64,000 nucleotides of DNA. Origin: Bin87 sp965203195 (GTDB lineage Bacteria; Chloroflexota; Dehalococcoidia; Lucifugimonadales; UBA3495). Made by a program: the position numbers and the translations under genes. The notes under the pieces are model-generated. The model was not told the origin of the DNA, made no database searches, and was given only the letters and a program-made list of their open reading frames with translations. The stretch covers positions 1,922,001 to 1,986,000 of the forward strand of contig OZ241860.1 in NCBI GenBank assembly GCA_965203195.1. Direction: 5' to 3'. Positions 1 through 9,486 of the stretch are shown here, in pieces. Numbering within the stretch: position 1 is the stretch's first letter; each line of letters starts with the position of its first letter.

Positions 1-311
1 ATACCGCTACACCGGCTGCCGCCACGCCCGCAGCGGAAACCGCCGCGGCGGCGCCAGCCGGCGAACCGGAGGCGGCCGGCGGCAACAGCGGCGGCAACAG
101 CAGCGGCAACGACAACACCGCCGGCGCAACTGCCACTGCCGCAACCGCAACCGCAACCGGCGGAGTGGCTCCGGAGCCGGAGACCGTCAGCGGCAGCAGC
201 GCTACCGCGGCCGGCGCCGGCGACGACAGCGATAGCCCGGCATCCGACGCCGCGTCCGGCGGCAATCCGGGCGCGGCGGGGCCGGACGGCGAAAGCGGCG
301 CGGCGACCTAA
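1..311 (+). CDS. rpsE: 30S ribosomal protein S5, C-terminal tail (partial)
   Basis: An open frame runs from base 3 to the TAA at 309-311 with no start inside the window, so this is the 3' end of a longer gene. The visible 102 residues are low complexity (Ala, Gly, Thr, Ser, Pro, Asn, with Asp/Glu near the end) and contain nothing of the S5 fold. The assignment rests on position: rpsE normally precedes rpmD and rplO in the spc operon. S5 is usually about 165-200 residues, so this would be an unusually long disordered extension. Another ribosomal-operon protein is possible. Confidence 0.6.
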   Translation, partial: TATPAAATPAAETAAAAPAGEPEAAGGNSGGNSSGNDNTAGATATAATATATGGVAPEPETVSGSSATAAGAGDDSDSPASDAASGGNPGAAGPDGESGAAT

Positions 312-333
312 ATGCAGGCAGGTGCGTAAGGAA

Positions 334-516
334 ATGGCGCAAATCAAAATTACCTGGAAGAAGAGCTGCATCGGACGCCCGTCCTACCAGCGGCGCATCG
401 TTGAATCCCTGGGCCTGAAGCGGCTGAACCACTCGGTGGTGCATGAGGACAGCCCGACCATAATGGGGATGGTCAACAAGGTGCGCCACCTGGTGGCGGT
501 GGAGCCGGCCGGGTAA
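334..516 (+). CDS. rpmD: 50S ribosomal protein L30 (uL30)
   Basis: A 60-residue protein starting MAQIKITWKKSCIG, then RPSYQRRIVESLGLKRLNHSV, VNKVRHLVAVE; these are the standard L30 signature stretches and the length is typical of the family. L30 is a small protein of the large subunit. The ATG at 334 gives the canonical N-terminus; an in-frame GTG at 322 would add four residues (MRKE) and has equally ambiguous ribosome-binding signals (AGG at 316-318, AAGG at 328-331). It lies between the rpsE tail and rplO, as in most bacteria. Confidence 0.93.
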   Translation: MAQIKITWKKSCIGRPSYQRRIVESLGLKRLNHSVVHEDSPTIMGMVNKVRHLVAVEPAG

Positions 517-658
517 CCGGGCAAGCCGGCGGGCCGGTCCGAGTTAGTCTGGACTAGACTGGACTGGCCGGGCCGCCGGCAACGGGCATACGGGCGGCGG
601 GAGCGCCGGCCGGGGCAACCCCGGCAAGCGGGTTTGATGACACGGAGTTTTGCCTACT

Positions 659-1105
659 ATGATGGAGCATGAAATAGCGCCGCCGGCGGGGGCGCGCCGG
701 AGCCGCAAGCGGGTGGGGCGGGGCGATGCCGCCGGCGGCGGCAGCTACGCCGGCCGGGGGATGAAGGGGCAGAAATCCCGCTCCGGGCCGGGCCTGCGGC
801 CGGGCTTTGAAGGCGGACAGATGCCCCTGATTAAGGGGCTGCCGATGAAGCGGGGGTTCAACAACCGCTACAAGACCCACTACGCGTTGGTGAACCTGGA
901 CACATTGCAGGAACGATTTGCGGCGGATGACCGCGTGACGCCGGAAACGCTGCGGACGCTGGGCATCATCCGGCGCGTGCGGCGGCCGGTGAAGGTGGTG
1001 GGCGACGGCGACCTGTCGCATCCGCTGCGGGTGGCGGCGCACAAGTTCACGGCATCGGCGCGGGCCAAAATCGAGGCGGCGGGCGGCTCCGTAGAGGAGC
1101 TGTAG
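659..1105 (+). CDS. rplO: 50S ribosomal protein L15 (uL15)
   Basis: The 148-residue product has the L15 N-terminal basic, Gly-rich region (RKRVGRG, GRGMKGQKSRSG) followed by GFEGGQMPLIKGLPMKRGF and a C-terminal domain containing GDLSHPLRVAAHKFTASA. It is a large-subunit assembly protein. The start is placed at ATG 659 (MMEHEIAPP) because CGGAG at 643-647 lies a suitable distance upstream; ATG 662 and an upstream TTG at 650 are alternatives. The 142-bp gap before it contains short imperfect CTGGACTAGA-type repeats. Confidence 0.93.
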   Translation: MMEHEIAPPAGARRSRKRVGRGDAAGGGSYAGRGMKGQKSRSGPGLRPGFEGGQMPLIKGLPMKRGFNNRYKTHYALVNLDTLQERFAADDRVTPETLRTLGIIRRVRRPVKVVGDGDLSHPLRVAAHKFTASARAKIEAAGGSVEEL

Positions 1106-1209
1106 GCCGGCAAGGGCAGGGGCAAGGGCAAGCAAGCCCGGCGTGGCGCGGCGCGGCGGCGTTCTCATCGTCCGTCCGCGCGTCCGCCCGGGGCAAGGCG
1201 CGGCAAGTT

Positions 1210-2541
1210 ATGATTCAAACCGAAGCGCAAGGCACGGGCCGATGGCCCCGGTTGTTGCAGGCGGCGATTGACGCGTTCAGCCTGCCCGACCTGCGCTGGA
1301 AAATCCTGTTCACCCTGGGGATGCTGGCCCTCTACCGGCTGGTGGCGCACATTCCCATTCCCGGCCTGGACGCCGGGCAGCTGGACAACCTGTTCAGCAA
1401 CAACCAGCTGCTGGGCTTTCTGGACCTGTTTTCCGGCGGCGCGCTGCGGCGGATGAGCATTGTGGCCCTGGGGGTGTTTCCCTACATCACGGCGTCCATC
1501 ATCATCCAGCTGCTGACGCCGGTGATTCCGCAGTTGCAGGCGATGTCGCGGGAAGGCGAATCGGGGCGCATCAAGCTGAACCGGATTACCCACTGGGGCA
1601 CGCTGCCCATTGCCGTGGCGCAGTCCTTCGCGCAGCTGGCGCTGTTGCAGCAGGCCAATGTGCTGACCAATGTGGGCTTCGCCGGCGATGCGCTGCTGCC
1701 TACGCTGGCGGCGGTGCTGTCGATGACCGCCGGCACGATGTTCCTGGTATGGCTGGGCGAGCTGATTACGGAACGGGGCATTGGCAACGGCATATCGCTG
1801 ATTATCTTTGCCGGCATCGTAGTGGGCTTCCCCGACCTGATCGCCACCGGGTTTCTGGACCGGGACAATCTCATCGGGGTGTTCTTTTTCGCCATCATCG
1901 GGGTGCTGATCATCGCGCTCATCGTGGTGTTCAACGAAGCGCACCGGCGGATTCCGGTGCAGTACGGGCGCAGCATTTTCCGGGGCGGGCAGATGTACCG
2001 GCAGTCGGGTTCCAGCTACATTCCCCTGCGGATCAATTCGGCGGGGATGATACCGCTGATTTTCGCCTTCTCCATTGTCATCCTGCCCGGCACGGTGGCG
2101 CAGTACTTGAGCACCACGGGCGGCTTCGTGGGCAACCTGGCGGGCGATATGCAGACGGCGTTGAGCCCCACCGGGCCGGTGTACTGGGTGCTGGCGTTTT
2201 TCCTGGTGGTGGCGTTCACCTTCTTTTACACGCTGGTGGTTTTCCAGCAGCAGAACATTGCCGAGAACCTGCAACGCAACGGCGGTTTTGTGCTGGGCAT
2301 CCGGCCGGGCCGGCCCACGCAGGACTTCCTCAACCGCGTGATACTCCGGCTGACGCTGGGCGGCGCGCTGTTCCTGGGGTTCATCGCCATCGTGCCTTAC
2401 CTGGCGTCTCTGGTCACCAATGTGGAGGCCATCGCATTGAGCAGCACCAGCCTGCTGATTATGGTAGGCGTGGGGCTGGACACGCTGCGGCAGATTGAAG
2501 CGCAGCTGATGATGCGGAATTACGAGGGGTTCCTGCGATGA
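1210..2541 (+). CDS. secY: Preprotein translocase subunit SecY
   Basis: A 443-residue polytopic membrane protein forming the central channel of the Sec translocon. Family landmarks: HIPIPGLDAGQL early, GGALRRMSIVALGVFPYITASIIIQLL, the cytoplasmic loop RRIPVQYGRS, the loop with ISLIIFAGIV after ERGIGNG, and C-terminal IRPGRPTQDFLNRVILRLTLGG. Ten hydrophobic segments are consistent with SecY. It overlaps adk by four bases (ATGA), so the two are probably translationally coupled. The rplO-secY-adk order is the classic spc arrangement. Confidence 0.97.
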   Translation: MIQTEAQGTGRWPRLLQAAIDAFSLPDLRWKILFTLGMLALYRLVAHIPIPGLDAGQLDNLFSNNQLLGFLDLFSGGALRRMSIVALGVFPYITASIIIQLLTPVIPQLQAMSREGESGRIKLNRITHWGTLPIAVAQSFAQLALLQQANVLTNVGFAGDALLPTLAAVLSMTAGTMFLVWLGELITERGIGNGISLIIFAGIVVGFPDLIATGFLDRDNLIGVFFFAIIGVLIIALIVVFNEAHRRIPVQYGRSIFRGGQMYRQSGSSYIPLRINSAGMIPLIFAFSIVILPGTVAQYLSTTGGFVGNLAGDMQTALSPTGPVYWVLAFFLVVAFTFFYTLVVFQQQNIAENLQRNGGFVLGIRPGRPTQDFLNRVILRLTLGGALFLGFIAIVPYLASLVTNVEAIALSSTSLLIMVGVGLDTLRQIEAQLMMRNYEGFLR

Positions 2542-3314
2542 CAACGGGGACGGGCGCCGCCGCGACTGACATTGCCGCCGCCAGCGCTGCCGGCGGCGCC
2601 GGCGGTGGCGGCTGGAAGCTGATCCTGTTCGGGCCGCCGGGGGCCGGCAAAGGCACCCAGGCCGGCCTGCTCAAGGAACGGCTGGGCGTGGCGCACATCA
2701 GCTCCGGCGACCTGTTCCGGCGCCATCTGTCCACCGGAACGGAACTGGGCGAACTGGCGCGGGATTATATGAACCGGGGGGAGCTGGTGCCGGACGAAGT
2801 CACCATCGGAATGGTGCTGGAACGCATCGGCGAAGTGGCGGACGGGGCAGGTTTTATGCTGGACGGCTTTCCCCGCAACGAGGAACAGGCGCAGGCCCTG
2901 GCGGCGGCGCTGGCGGAACGGGGCTGGCGCATCGACCGGGCGCTGCATATCCGGGTGGCCGACGAGGAGCTGATACGCCGGTTGAGCAACCGCTACATCT
3001 GCCGGCGGTGCCAGCGTCCCTATGCGGGCGACGCCGCCAGCGGCGCGGCGCCGGCGAACTGCGCCGACTGCCCGGACGGGGGGGAAATGTACCAGCGCGA
3101 GGATGATACCGCCGCCGCGGTGGGCAACCGCCTGTCGGTGTATCACCGGGAAACGGCGCCGCTGCTGGAGTTTTACCGCCGCCAGGGCGCCCTGGCCGAT
3201 GTTCCGGGGGAGGGAGCCGTTGCGGCCGTCAACGCGGCCATGCTGGCGGCTCTGGGCATCGGGAGCCGCGGGCAAGGCCGGGGCCAGGACCAGGGCAACG
3301 GCAACGGCGGTTAG
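2538..3314 (+). CDS. adk: Adenylate kinase with zinc-type lid
   Basis: Catalyses ATP + AMP to 2 ADP. The P-loop GPPGAGKGTQ lies at about residues 34-43, behind an unusual roughly 30-residue Ala/Gly-rich N-terminal leader. The AMP-binding segment (ISSGDLFRR), MLDGFPRN, and the lid follow. The lid carries CRRC and, after an insertion, CADC, matching the four-Cys zinc-binding lid of many Gram-positive and thermophile adenylate kinases, although the spacing between the two pairs is longer than usual. RLSVYHRETAPLLEFY is conserved. The start overlaps secY by ATGA. The C-terminus ends in a Gly/Gln/Asn-rich tail. Confidence 0.95.
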   Translation: MTTGTGAAATDIAAASAAGGAGGGGWKLILFGPPGAGKGTQAGLLKERLGVAHISSGDLFRRHLSTGTELGELARDYMNRGELVPDEVTIGMVLERIGEVADGAGFMLDGFPRNEEQAQALAAALAERGWRIDRALHIRVADEELIRRLSNRYICRRCQRPYAGDAASGAAPANCADCPDGGEMYQREDDTAAAVGNRLSVYHRETAPLLEFYRRQGALADVPGEGAVAAVNAAMLAALGIGSRGQGRGQDQGNGNGG

Positions 3315-3357
3315 AGGGCAAGGTTTCCAACCCACCGGATTTTGAGGTATAATTGGA

Positions 3358-4167
<810 letters not shown>

Positions 4168-4290
4168 CCTCCAGACGGGCTGCCCCTTGACGGACAACCC
4201 CGAAACGAGCAACCCGATTAACCCGCCAACGACCCACCCGGCGGCCGCCGACTGACGGCCGTCGCCTACCCAACCCCGGCAGGCTGACTT

Positions 4291-4509
4291 ATGGCAAAGA
4301 AAGAAGCGATTGAAGTGGAGGCGCAGGTCACCGAGGCGCTGCCCAACGGGATGTTCCGGGTGGAGCTGCCCAACGACCACCAGGTGCTAGCGCATATTTC
4401 CGGCAAGATTCGGATGCATTTCATCCGGGTGCTGCCGGGCGACCGGGTGCTGGTGGAGCTGTCGCCCTATGATTTGAGCCGCGGGCGCATTACCTACCGC
4501 TTTAAGTAA
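4291..4509 (+). CDS. infA: Translation initiation factor IF-1
   Basis: A 72-residue S1/OB-fold protein with the standard family pattern: EAIEVEAQVTEALPNGMFRVEL, NDHQVLAHISGKIRMHFIRVLPGDRVLVELSPYDLSRGRITYR. IF-1 binds the 30S A site during initiation. The ATG follows a weak purine-rich site. It sits between map and rpmJ exactly as in most bacterial spc/alpha operons. The upstream 120 bases are a repetitive C/A-rich spacer with no gene. Confidence 0.96.
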   Translation: MAKKEAIEVEAQVTEALPNGMFRVELPNDHQVLAHISGKIRMHFIRVLPGDRVLVELSPYDLSRGRITYRFK

Positions 4510-4567
4510 GGCGGGCCGGGGCCGGCGGTTCTGCCGGCCCGGAGCGCATTTCCCGGAGAGCATCCTT

Positions 4568-4681
4568 ATGAAAGTATCCGCATCCGTCAAGCCGCGCTGC
4601 GACCGGTGCCGGGTCATCCGGCGCAAGGGCCGGGTGCGCATCATCTGCGTCAACAGCAAGCACGTCCAGCGGCAAGGCTAG
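4568..4681 (+). CDS. rpmJ: 50S ribosomal protein L36 (bL36)
   Basis: A 37-residue protein beginning MKVSASVKPRCDRCRVIRRK and ending VNSKHVQRQG, which is full length for L36. The zinc-ribbon ligands Cys11, Cys14, Cys27 and His32 are all present, so this is the zinc-binding (C+) form. CCCGGAGAG at 4552-4560 serves as ribosome-binding site seven bases before the ATG. Its place between infA and rpsM is canonical. Confidence 0.96.
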   Translation: MKVSASVKPRCDRCRVIRRKGRVRIICVNSKHVQRQG

Positions 4682-4801
4682 GCAAGCGGGCGGGCCGGCC
4701 CAACGCGGGGGCTAGGCATACCCGTCCGCCGCCCGGCCGTCGCGCCGCGCCACGCCATCCGCTACCCGCTACCCGCCACCCGCCACCCCAGGAGCATAGC
4801 T

Positions 4802-5194
4802 ATGGTTCGCATCGCCGGAGTTGACATACCCGACCGCAAGCGCGCCCATATTGCGCTGCGGAGCATCTACGGGATTGGCCCCCATCACGCCCTGGAAATT
4901 GTGGGCAAGGCCAATCTGAACGCCGCCATGCCGCCGCGGATGAATGAGCTTTCCGAGGAACAGGTTGACCGCATCCGGGTCATCGTGGACCAGGATTACA
5001 TTACCGAGGGCGATCTGCGGCGGGAGAACAATGAGAATATCCGGCGGCTGATTGACATCGGCAGCTACCGGGGGCTGCGGCACCGGCGGAACTTGCCGGT
5101 GCACGGGCAGCGGACGCGCACCAACGCCCGTTCCCGCAAGGGCGCGCGGCGCACCGTAGCCGGGCGCGGCCGGCGCACCGGCGGCAAGAAGTAG
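4802..5194 (+). CDS. rpsM: 30S ribosomal protein S13 (uS13)
   Basis: A 130-residue protein beginning MVRIAGVDIPDRKRAHIALRS, with the helix-hairpin-helix YGIGPHHALEI and the conserved C-terminal RGLRHRRNLPVHGQRTRTNA followed by a basic tail (RKGARRTVAGRGRR) that contacts tRNA/rRNA. Length and motifs are normal. AGGAGCATAGCT precedes the ATG. It heads the alpha operon part, followed by rpsK, rpsD, rpoA and rplQ. Confidence 0.97.
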   Translation: MVRIAGVDIPDRKRAHIALRSIYGIGPHHALEIVGKANLNAAMPPRMNELSEEQVDRIRVIVDQDYITEGDLRRENNENIRRLIDIGSYRGLRHRRNLPVHGQRTRTNARSRKGARRTVAGRGRRTGGKK

Positions 5195-5277
5195 GCCGGG
5201 CAACGCCGGCCCGTCCGTCCGTCATTCAATCAATCACTCCTTCACTCCTTCATTCCCCGAGGTGAGGTAACCAGCCA

Positions 5278-5661
5278 ATGCCCCGACCACGCGCACGGCG
5301 GCGCGAGCGGCGTTCCATCCCGCAGGGCCGCGCCTACATCTACTCCACTTTCAACAATACGCTGGTCAGCCTGACGGATCCGGACGGCAATGTGGTGGCG
5401 TCCACCAGCTCCGGCACGGCGGGTTTTCGGGGGTCGCGGAAAGGCACCGCCTTTGCGGCCCAGCGGGCGGCCGAGCAGGCGGCGCGGCGGGGCGTTGAAA
5501 TGGGGATGCGGAACATTGATGTGTACATCAAAGGCCCCGGCTCGGGGCGGGAGCCGGCCATCCGGGCGTTGCAGGCGGCCGGCCTCAATGTGAGCAGCAT
5601 CCGGGATGTTACGCCCATTCCCCATAACGGCGTGCGCCCGCCGAAGCGCCGCCGGGTGTAG
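5278..5661 (+). CDS. rpsK: 30S ribosomal protein S11 (uS11)
   Basis: A 127-residue small-subunit platform protein. Recognisable stretches are IYSTFNNTLVSLTDPDGNVVA, SSGTAGFRGSRKGTAFAAQ, VYIKGPGSGREPAIRALQAAGL and the C-terminal DVTPIPHNGVRPPKRRRV, which is the family end. GAGGTGAGG at 5260-5268 provides the ribosome-binding site. The 83-bp spacer before it holds ATTC/CTTC-type short repeats. Confidence 0.97.
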   Translation: MPRPRARRRERRSIPQGRAYIYSTFNNTLVSLTDPDGNVVASTSSGTAGFRGSRKGTAFAAQRAAEQAARRGVEMGMRNIDVYIKGPGSGREPAIRALQAAGLNVSSIRDVTPIPHNGVRPPKRRRV

Positions 5662-5818
5662 CGTAACCCGCCGCCGGAACGGGCATCCCCCCTACGGACA
5701 GCCATCAGCCGGCCAACCATCCATCTATCTATCCGCAGCGACCATCCTCAACCTCGCCACCGACCCGACCTACCGAACCGACCGACAACCCACCCACCAG
5801 GTACGGACAGACTGAATT

Positions 5819-6445
5819 ATGGGCAGATACACCGGGCCCTCCTGCCGGCTGTGCCGCCGCGCCGGAGAGAAGCTTTTTCTGAAGGGCGACCGCTGCTATA
5901 CGCCGCGCTGCGCGGTGGAACGGCGGCACATACCGCCGGGTGGCGGCGGCAACCGGCGCCGGCGGGTTTCCGACTACGGCGTGCATCTGCGGGAAAAGCA
6001 GAAGGCGCGGCAGAGCTACGGCATGATGGAAGGGCAGTTTCGGAAGTATATGACGGACGCCTTCAACACGCCGGGCATATCCGGCAACAATCTGCTGCGG
6101 ACGCTGGAGCGGCGGCTGGACAATGTGATTTACCTGCTGGGGTTCGCCGATTCCCGGAAGCAGGCCCGGCAGATGGTGCAGCATGGCCACTTCGCCGTGG
6201 ACGGGCGCAAGACGGACATCCCGTCGTTCCTGGTCAAGGCGGGGCAGACGGTGGCCTGGACGGAGAGCTCCCGCCGGCGGGACTTTTTCGCGGAACGGAC
6301 GGAAGGGCTGCCCCGGCGTCCGCTGCCCAGCTGGCTGTCGCTGGATTTGACGCAGATGGCGGGACACATCACCGCCCTGCCGCCGGACCACGAGCTGCCG
6401 GCAAGCATCAACTCCCGCCTCATCGTGGAGTACTACTCGAGGTAG
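5819..6445 (+). CDS. rpsD: 30S ribosomal protein S4 (uS4), zinc-binding form
   Basis: A 208-residue primary 16S rRNA-binding protein. Starts MGRYTGPSCRLCRRAGEKLF; Cys9, Cys12, Cys26 and Cys31 form the zinc site of C+ S4 proteins. The S4 domain follows (LRTLERRLDNVIYLLGFADS, ARQMVQHGHFAVDGRKTDIPS). The C-terminus NSRLIVEYYSR is canonical. It ends seven bases before rpoA. The 157-bp gap upstream is repetitive (ATCC/ATCT and CCGA units) and carries no gene. Confidence 0.97.
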   Translation: MGRYTGPSCRLCRRAGEKLFLKGDRCYTPRCAVERRHIPPGGGGNRRRRVSDYGVHLREKQKARQSYGMMEGQFRKYMTDAFNTPGISGNNLLRTLERRLDNVIYLLGFADSRKQARQMVQHGHFAVDGRKTDIPSFLVKAGQTVAWTESSRRRDFFAERTEGLPRRPLPSWLSLDLTQMAGHITALPPDHELPASINSRLIVEYYSR

Positions 6446-6452
6446 AGACTGA

Positions 6453-7571
6453 ATGCTGAACTTGCCGATTCTCCCGCCGCTGCGGGAGCCCGAACCCGAG
6501 ACGCCCGACCCGGCCATCCGGGTCATTGAGAGCGGCGAAGAGTACGCCTGCGTGGCGCTGGAGCCGCTGGAACGCGGTTTCGCCACCACCGTGGGCAATC
6601 CGCTGCGGCGGCTGCTGCTCAGCTCCATCCGGGGCACGGCGGTGACCTGGGTGAAAATCGAGGAAGTGCCGCACGAATATACGGTCATCCCCGGCATCAA
6701 AGAGGAGGTGATGGATCTGCTCTTGAGCGTCAAGCGCATCCGCATCCAGGCGCTGTCCCGGCGTCCGGGCAAGATGCGGCTGGATGTTATGGGCGAGGGG
6801 CGGGTGTGCGCCGGCGACATCGCCGCCGCCGGCGATTTCCGCATCGTCAACCCGGAGCTGCACCTGGCCACGCTGGACAATCCCTTCGTGTCCCTGTCCA
6901 TTGAGTTCAATGTGGAATCGGGCAAGGGCTACCAGCAGGTTGCGCCGGGCGATGCCCGGCACTCGGGGCTGCCGGTGGGCGCGCTGCCGGTGGACGCCAT
7001 CTACAACCCCGTCCGCAAGGTGGAATACGCCGTAGAACGGATGATGGTCGGCCAGCAAACGGACTGGGAACGGCTGATACTGCGGGTGTGGACGGACGGC
7101 GCCGTAGCGCCTCTGGACGCCATTCAGGAAGCCTCCGAAAACCTGGTGCAGCACTTCCATATGTTCAACCAGCTGGGACAGGCGCCGGGCGCCGGCCCCG
7201 CCATCAGCGGGCCGGTGGTGGACGTGCCCTCCGATGTCTATCTGATGCCCATTGAACGGCTGGACTTGTCCTCGCGGACGCTGAACTGCCTGAAGCGGGC
7301 CAAGCTGGACCGGGTGGGGCAGGTGCTGGAGCTGAACGATGACGACCTGCTGAACATCCGCAACTTCGGGCAGAAATCGCTGGAGGAGTTGCAGGGCAAG
7401 CTGGCGGAGCTGGGCGCCGTGTCGTCGTCCCGGCGGGAAGCGCTGGCGGCCACGGCGACCGCCGGCGGCGGCGGTTACGAACTCCGGCCGGAACCGGCGG
7501 GGGTTTTTGACCCGGATGGCGACTACGAGTACGGCTACGGCTACGAGTACGACTACGACAACGGAGACTAG
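6453..7571 (+). CDS. rpoA: RNA polymerase alpha subunit
   Basis: A 372-residue protein. The N-terminal assembly domain shows LEPLERGFATTVGNPLRRLL, SSIRGTAVTWVKIEEVPHEY and KGYQQVAP; the C-terminal DNA/activator-binding domain includes IERLDLSSRTLNCLKRAKLDRVGQVLEL and RNFGQKSLEELQGKLAELG. A nonstandard 55-residue tail ends in a Tyr/Glu/Gly/Asp repeat stretch. rplQ begins four bases after the stop. Alpha subunits are usually 310-340 residues, so the extension is lineage-specific. Confidence 0.97.
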   Translation: MLNLPILPPLREPEPETPDPAIRVIESGEEYACVALEPLERGFATTVGNPLRRLLLSSIRGTAVTWVKIEEVPHEYTVIPGIKEEVMDLLLSVKRIRIQALSRRPGKMRLDVMGEGRVCAGDIAAAGDFRIVNPELHLATLDNPFVSLSIEFNVESGKGYQQVAPGDARHSGLPVGALPVDAIYNPVRKVEYAVERMMVGQQTDWERLILRVWTDGAVAPLDAIQEASENLVQHFHMFNQLGQAPGAGPAISGPVVDVPSDVYLMPIERLDLSSRTLNCLKRAKLDRVGQVLELNDDDLLNIRNFGQKSLEELQGKLAELGAVSSSRREALAATATAGGGGYELRPEPAGVFDPDGDYEYGYGYEYDYDNGD

Positions 7572-7574
7572 CGA

Positions 7575-7928
7575 ATGCCTACCCATCGCGTTGCCGGCCG
7601 CAAGTTGAGCCGGTACAAAGACCAGCGCAAGGCCCTTTTGCGCGGGCTGACCGGCGATCTGGTGCGGCACGAGCGCATCACCACCACGCTGGCCAAGGCC
7701 AAAGAGACCCGCGTGATGGCGGAAAAACTGATTACCCACGGCAAAAAGGGAACTTTGCACCACCGCCGGATTGCCCTCAAGCAGGTGCCGAACAAGGGGG
7801 TGGTGACCAAAGTTTTCGACGAGCTGGGGCCGCGCTACGCCGACCGGCCCGGCGGCTACACCCGCATCATCAAGGTGGGGCCGCGCCAGGGCGACGGCGC
7901 GTCCATGGCCGTCATCGAGCTGGTGTAG
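7575..7928 (+). CDS. rplQ: 50S ribosomal protein L17 (bL17)
   Basis: A 117-residue protein beginning MPTHRVAGRKLSRYKDQRKALLRGLTGDLVRHERITTTLAKAKETR, then EKLITHGKKGTLHHRR and a C-terminal GGYTRIIKVGPRQGDGASMAVIELV; all are L17 hallmarks. It follows rpoA by four bases, the normal end of the alpha operon. A CCACGCCAGA-type tandem repeat fills the 78-bp gap to truA. Confidence 0.97.
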   Translation: MPTHRVAGRKLSRYKDQRKALLRGLTGDLVRHERITTTLAKAKETRVMAEKLITHGKKGTLHHRRIALKQVPNKGVVTKVFDELGPRYADRPGGYTRIIKVGPRQGDGASMAVIELV

Positions 7929-8006
7929 CCCGTCCGGACCAGACCACGCCACGCCAGACCACGCCACGCCGCGCGCGAGGGATTTGCCATCGTTCAAACC
8001 GACCCA

Positions 8007-8951
8007 ATGACATCGCAAACCGCGCAAACTACGCAGACCGGGCCGGGGGCCGGGGGCAGCGCCAACGCTGTCCCTGCTCCCGGCGCCCGCCGGCGCATTG
8101 CGCTGGTGGTGGCTTACGACGGTTCCGGCTACGCCGGCTTCCAGTGGCAGGCCAACGCCCCGACGATACAGGGGGAGCTGGAGCGCGCCATTGCCAGGCT
8201 GACGGGCGAAAGCGTCCGCATCCGGGGGGCCAGCCGCACGGACGCCGGCGCCCACGCCCGGGGGCAAGTGGCGGACTTCGCTACGGGCTGCCCCTATCCG
8301 GCGGCGGTTATCCGGGCGGCGCTCAACCACTATCTGCCCGACGCCGTCCGCGTGGTTGCCGCCGGTGCAATGCCGGAGCAGTTCCACGCGCGGCGTTCCG
8401 CAGCCCGGCGCCGCTACCAGTATCGCATCCTCAACCGGCGGGTGGCCTCGCCCCTGTTGCGCCATACGCATCATCTGGAGACGGAACGGCTGAACCTGGC
8501 GGCAATGCGCCGCGCGGCGGAGAGTCTGATTGGCGTCCGGGATTTCCGGCAGGTGGCCACAGGTCACCCGGCGGAGCAAAGCGCCGTGCGGCGGGTGTTT
8601 CACTGGGATGCGAGCCGGCAGCCGCCGGACGGGGATGTTATCATTATTGAATGTATCGCCAACGGGTTTCTGCGCCATCAAATCAGGCGGGTCAATGCGC
8701 TGCTGACGGAAATCGGCAAAGGACGGCTGCCCATTCACTCCGTAGCGGAGGCGCTGGCCGGCCGGCTGCCATTAACAAAACCTCGTCCGGCAACAGGACA
8801 TCGGCCCGCAACAGGACATCGTCCGGCCGGCGGGATGCCGGCGGGGCGGCAGATTGCGGCGCTGCCGGCAAAAGGGCTGTGCTTGCAGTCGGTGCATTAT
8901 CCCGGATACGACCACTTGCTGAAGGTTGACAACTGCCATGAAACGAACTAG
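8007..8951 (+). CDS. truA: tRNA pseudouridine(38-40) synthase TruA
   Basis: Converts U38-40 of tRNA anticodon arms to pseudouridine. The catalytic Asp lies in RGASRTDAGAHARGQVADF; other family marks are ALVVAYDGSGYAGFQWQ, RRRYQYRILNR, DFRQVATGH and ANGFLRHQIRR. Before the final GLCLQSVHYPGY there is an inserted low-complexity stretch with a duplicated PATGHR unit, encoded by an imperfect DNA repeat at about 8783-8825. The end overlaps the start of rplM by 14 bases. The first 30 residues are Thr/Gln/Ala-rich and nonconserved. Confidence 0.94.
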   Translation: MTSQTAQTTQTGPGAGGSANAVPAPGARRRIALVVAYDGSGYAGFQWQANAPTIQGELERAIARLTGESVRIRGASRTDAGAHARGQVADFATGCPYPAAVIRAALNHYLPDAVRVVAAGAMPEQFHARRSAARRRYQYRILNRRVASPLLRHTHHLETERLNLAAMRRAAESLIGVRDFRQVATGHPAEQSAVRRVFHWDASRQPPDGDVIIIECIANGFLRHQIRRVNALLTEIGKGRLPIHSVAEALAGRLPLTKPRPATGHRPATGHRPAGGMPAGRQIAALPAKGLCLQSVHYPGYDHLLKVDNCHETN

Positions 8952-9414
8952 CACTTACTTTGCCAAAGCCGGCGAGGCGCCGGACGAGTGGAGCGTCATT
9001 GACGCTACCGGCATCAGCCTGGGCCGCCTGGCGCGGCAGGTGGCGGTGGCGTTGCAGGGCAAGGATCGCCCCAACTACACGCCTCATGTCATCACCGGGC
9101 GCCATGTGGTGGTCATCAACGCCGGCCAGGTTCGCATCACCGGGCGCAAGCTGACGCAGAAAATGTACTACCGGCACAGCGGCTATGTGGGCAACCTGAA
9201 GTCGTTCACGCTGCGGGATCTGATGGAAACGCGCCCGGAGCGCGCAGTGCAGCTGGCGGTGAAGGGAATGCTGCCATCCAACAAGCGGGGACGGCAGCTG
9301 CTGCGCCGCCTGCGGGTGTACGCCGGCGACCGGCATCCCCACCGGGCGCAGGTGGACGCCGGCGCCGCTGACGCTGACGCTGCGGATGCCACTGCCGCCG
9401 CCGCGTCCGAATAG
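8938..9414 (+). CDS. rplM: 50S ribosomal protein L13 (uL13)
   Basis: L13 features: TYFAKAGEAPDEWSVIDATG, LGRLARQVAVALQGKDRPNYTP, GRHVVVINAGQVRITGRKLTQK, YYRHSGYVGNLKS, MLPSNKRGRQLLRRLRVYAGDRHPH. The last 20 residues are an Ala/Asp-rich extension. ATG 938 bases past 8000 gives MKRTSTYF, with GAAGG at 8921-8925 upstream; a TTG at 8926 would add MTTA. The reading frame begins inside truA, so translation is probably coupled. Confidence 0.96.
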   Translation: MKRTSTYFAKAGEAPDEWSVIDATGISLGRLARQVAVALQGKDRPNYTPHVITGRHVVVINAGQVRITGRKLTQKMYYRHSGYVGNLKSFTLRDLMETRPERAVQLAVKGMLPSNKRGRQLLRRLRVYAGDRHPHRAQVDAGAADADAADATAAAASE

Positions 9415-9486
9415 CCGCCCGGCCCGGCGGCGCGTTCATTCAACGGAAACCCTCTACATCAAGCACGCAAGCAGGCAGGTTACTAA

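Noticed and set aside
1165..2544. Long minus-strand open frame opposite secY
   Set aside because: Gln/His/Arg-rich shadow of secY created by high-GC codon usage; no motif or ribosome-binding site.
6420..8738. A 772-residue minus-strand open frame across rpoA, rplQ and truA
   Set aside because: Runs antisense through three certain genes with compositional bias only; typical high-GC shadow.
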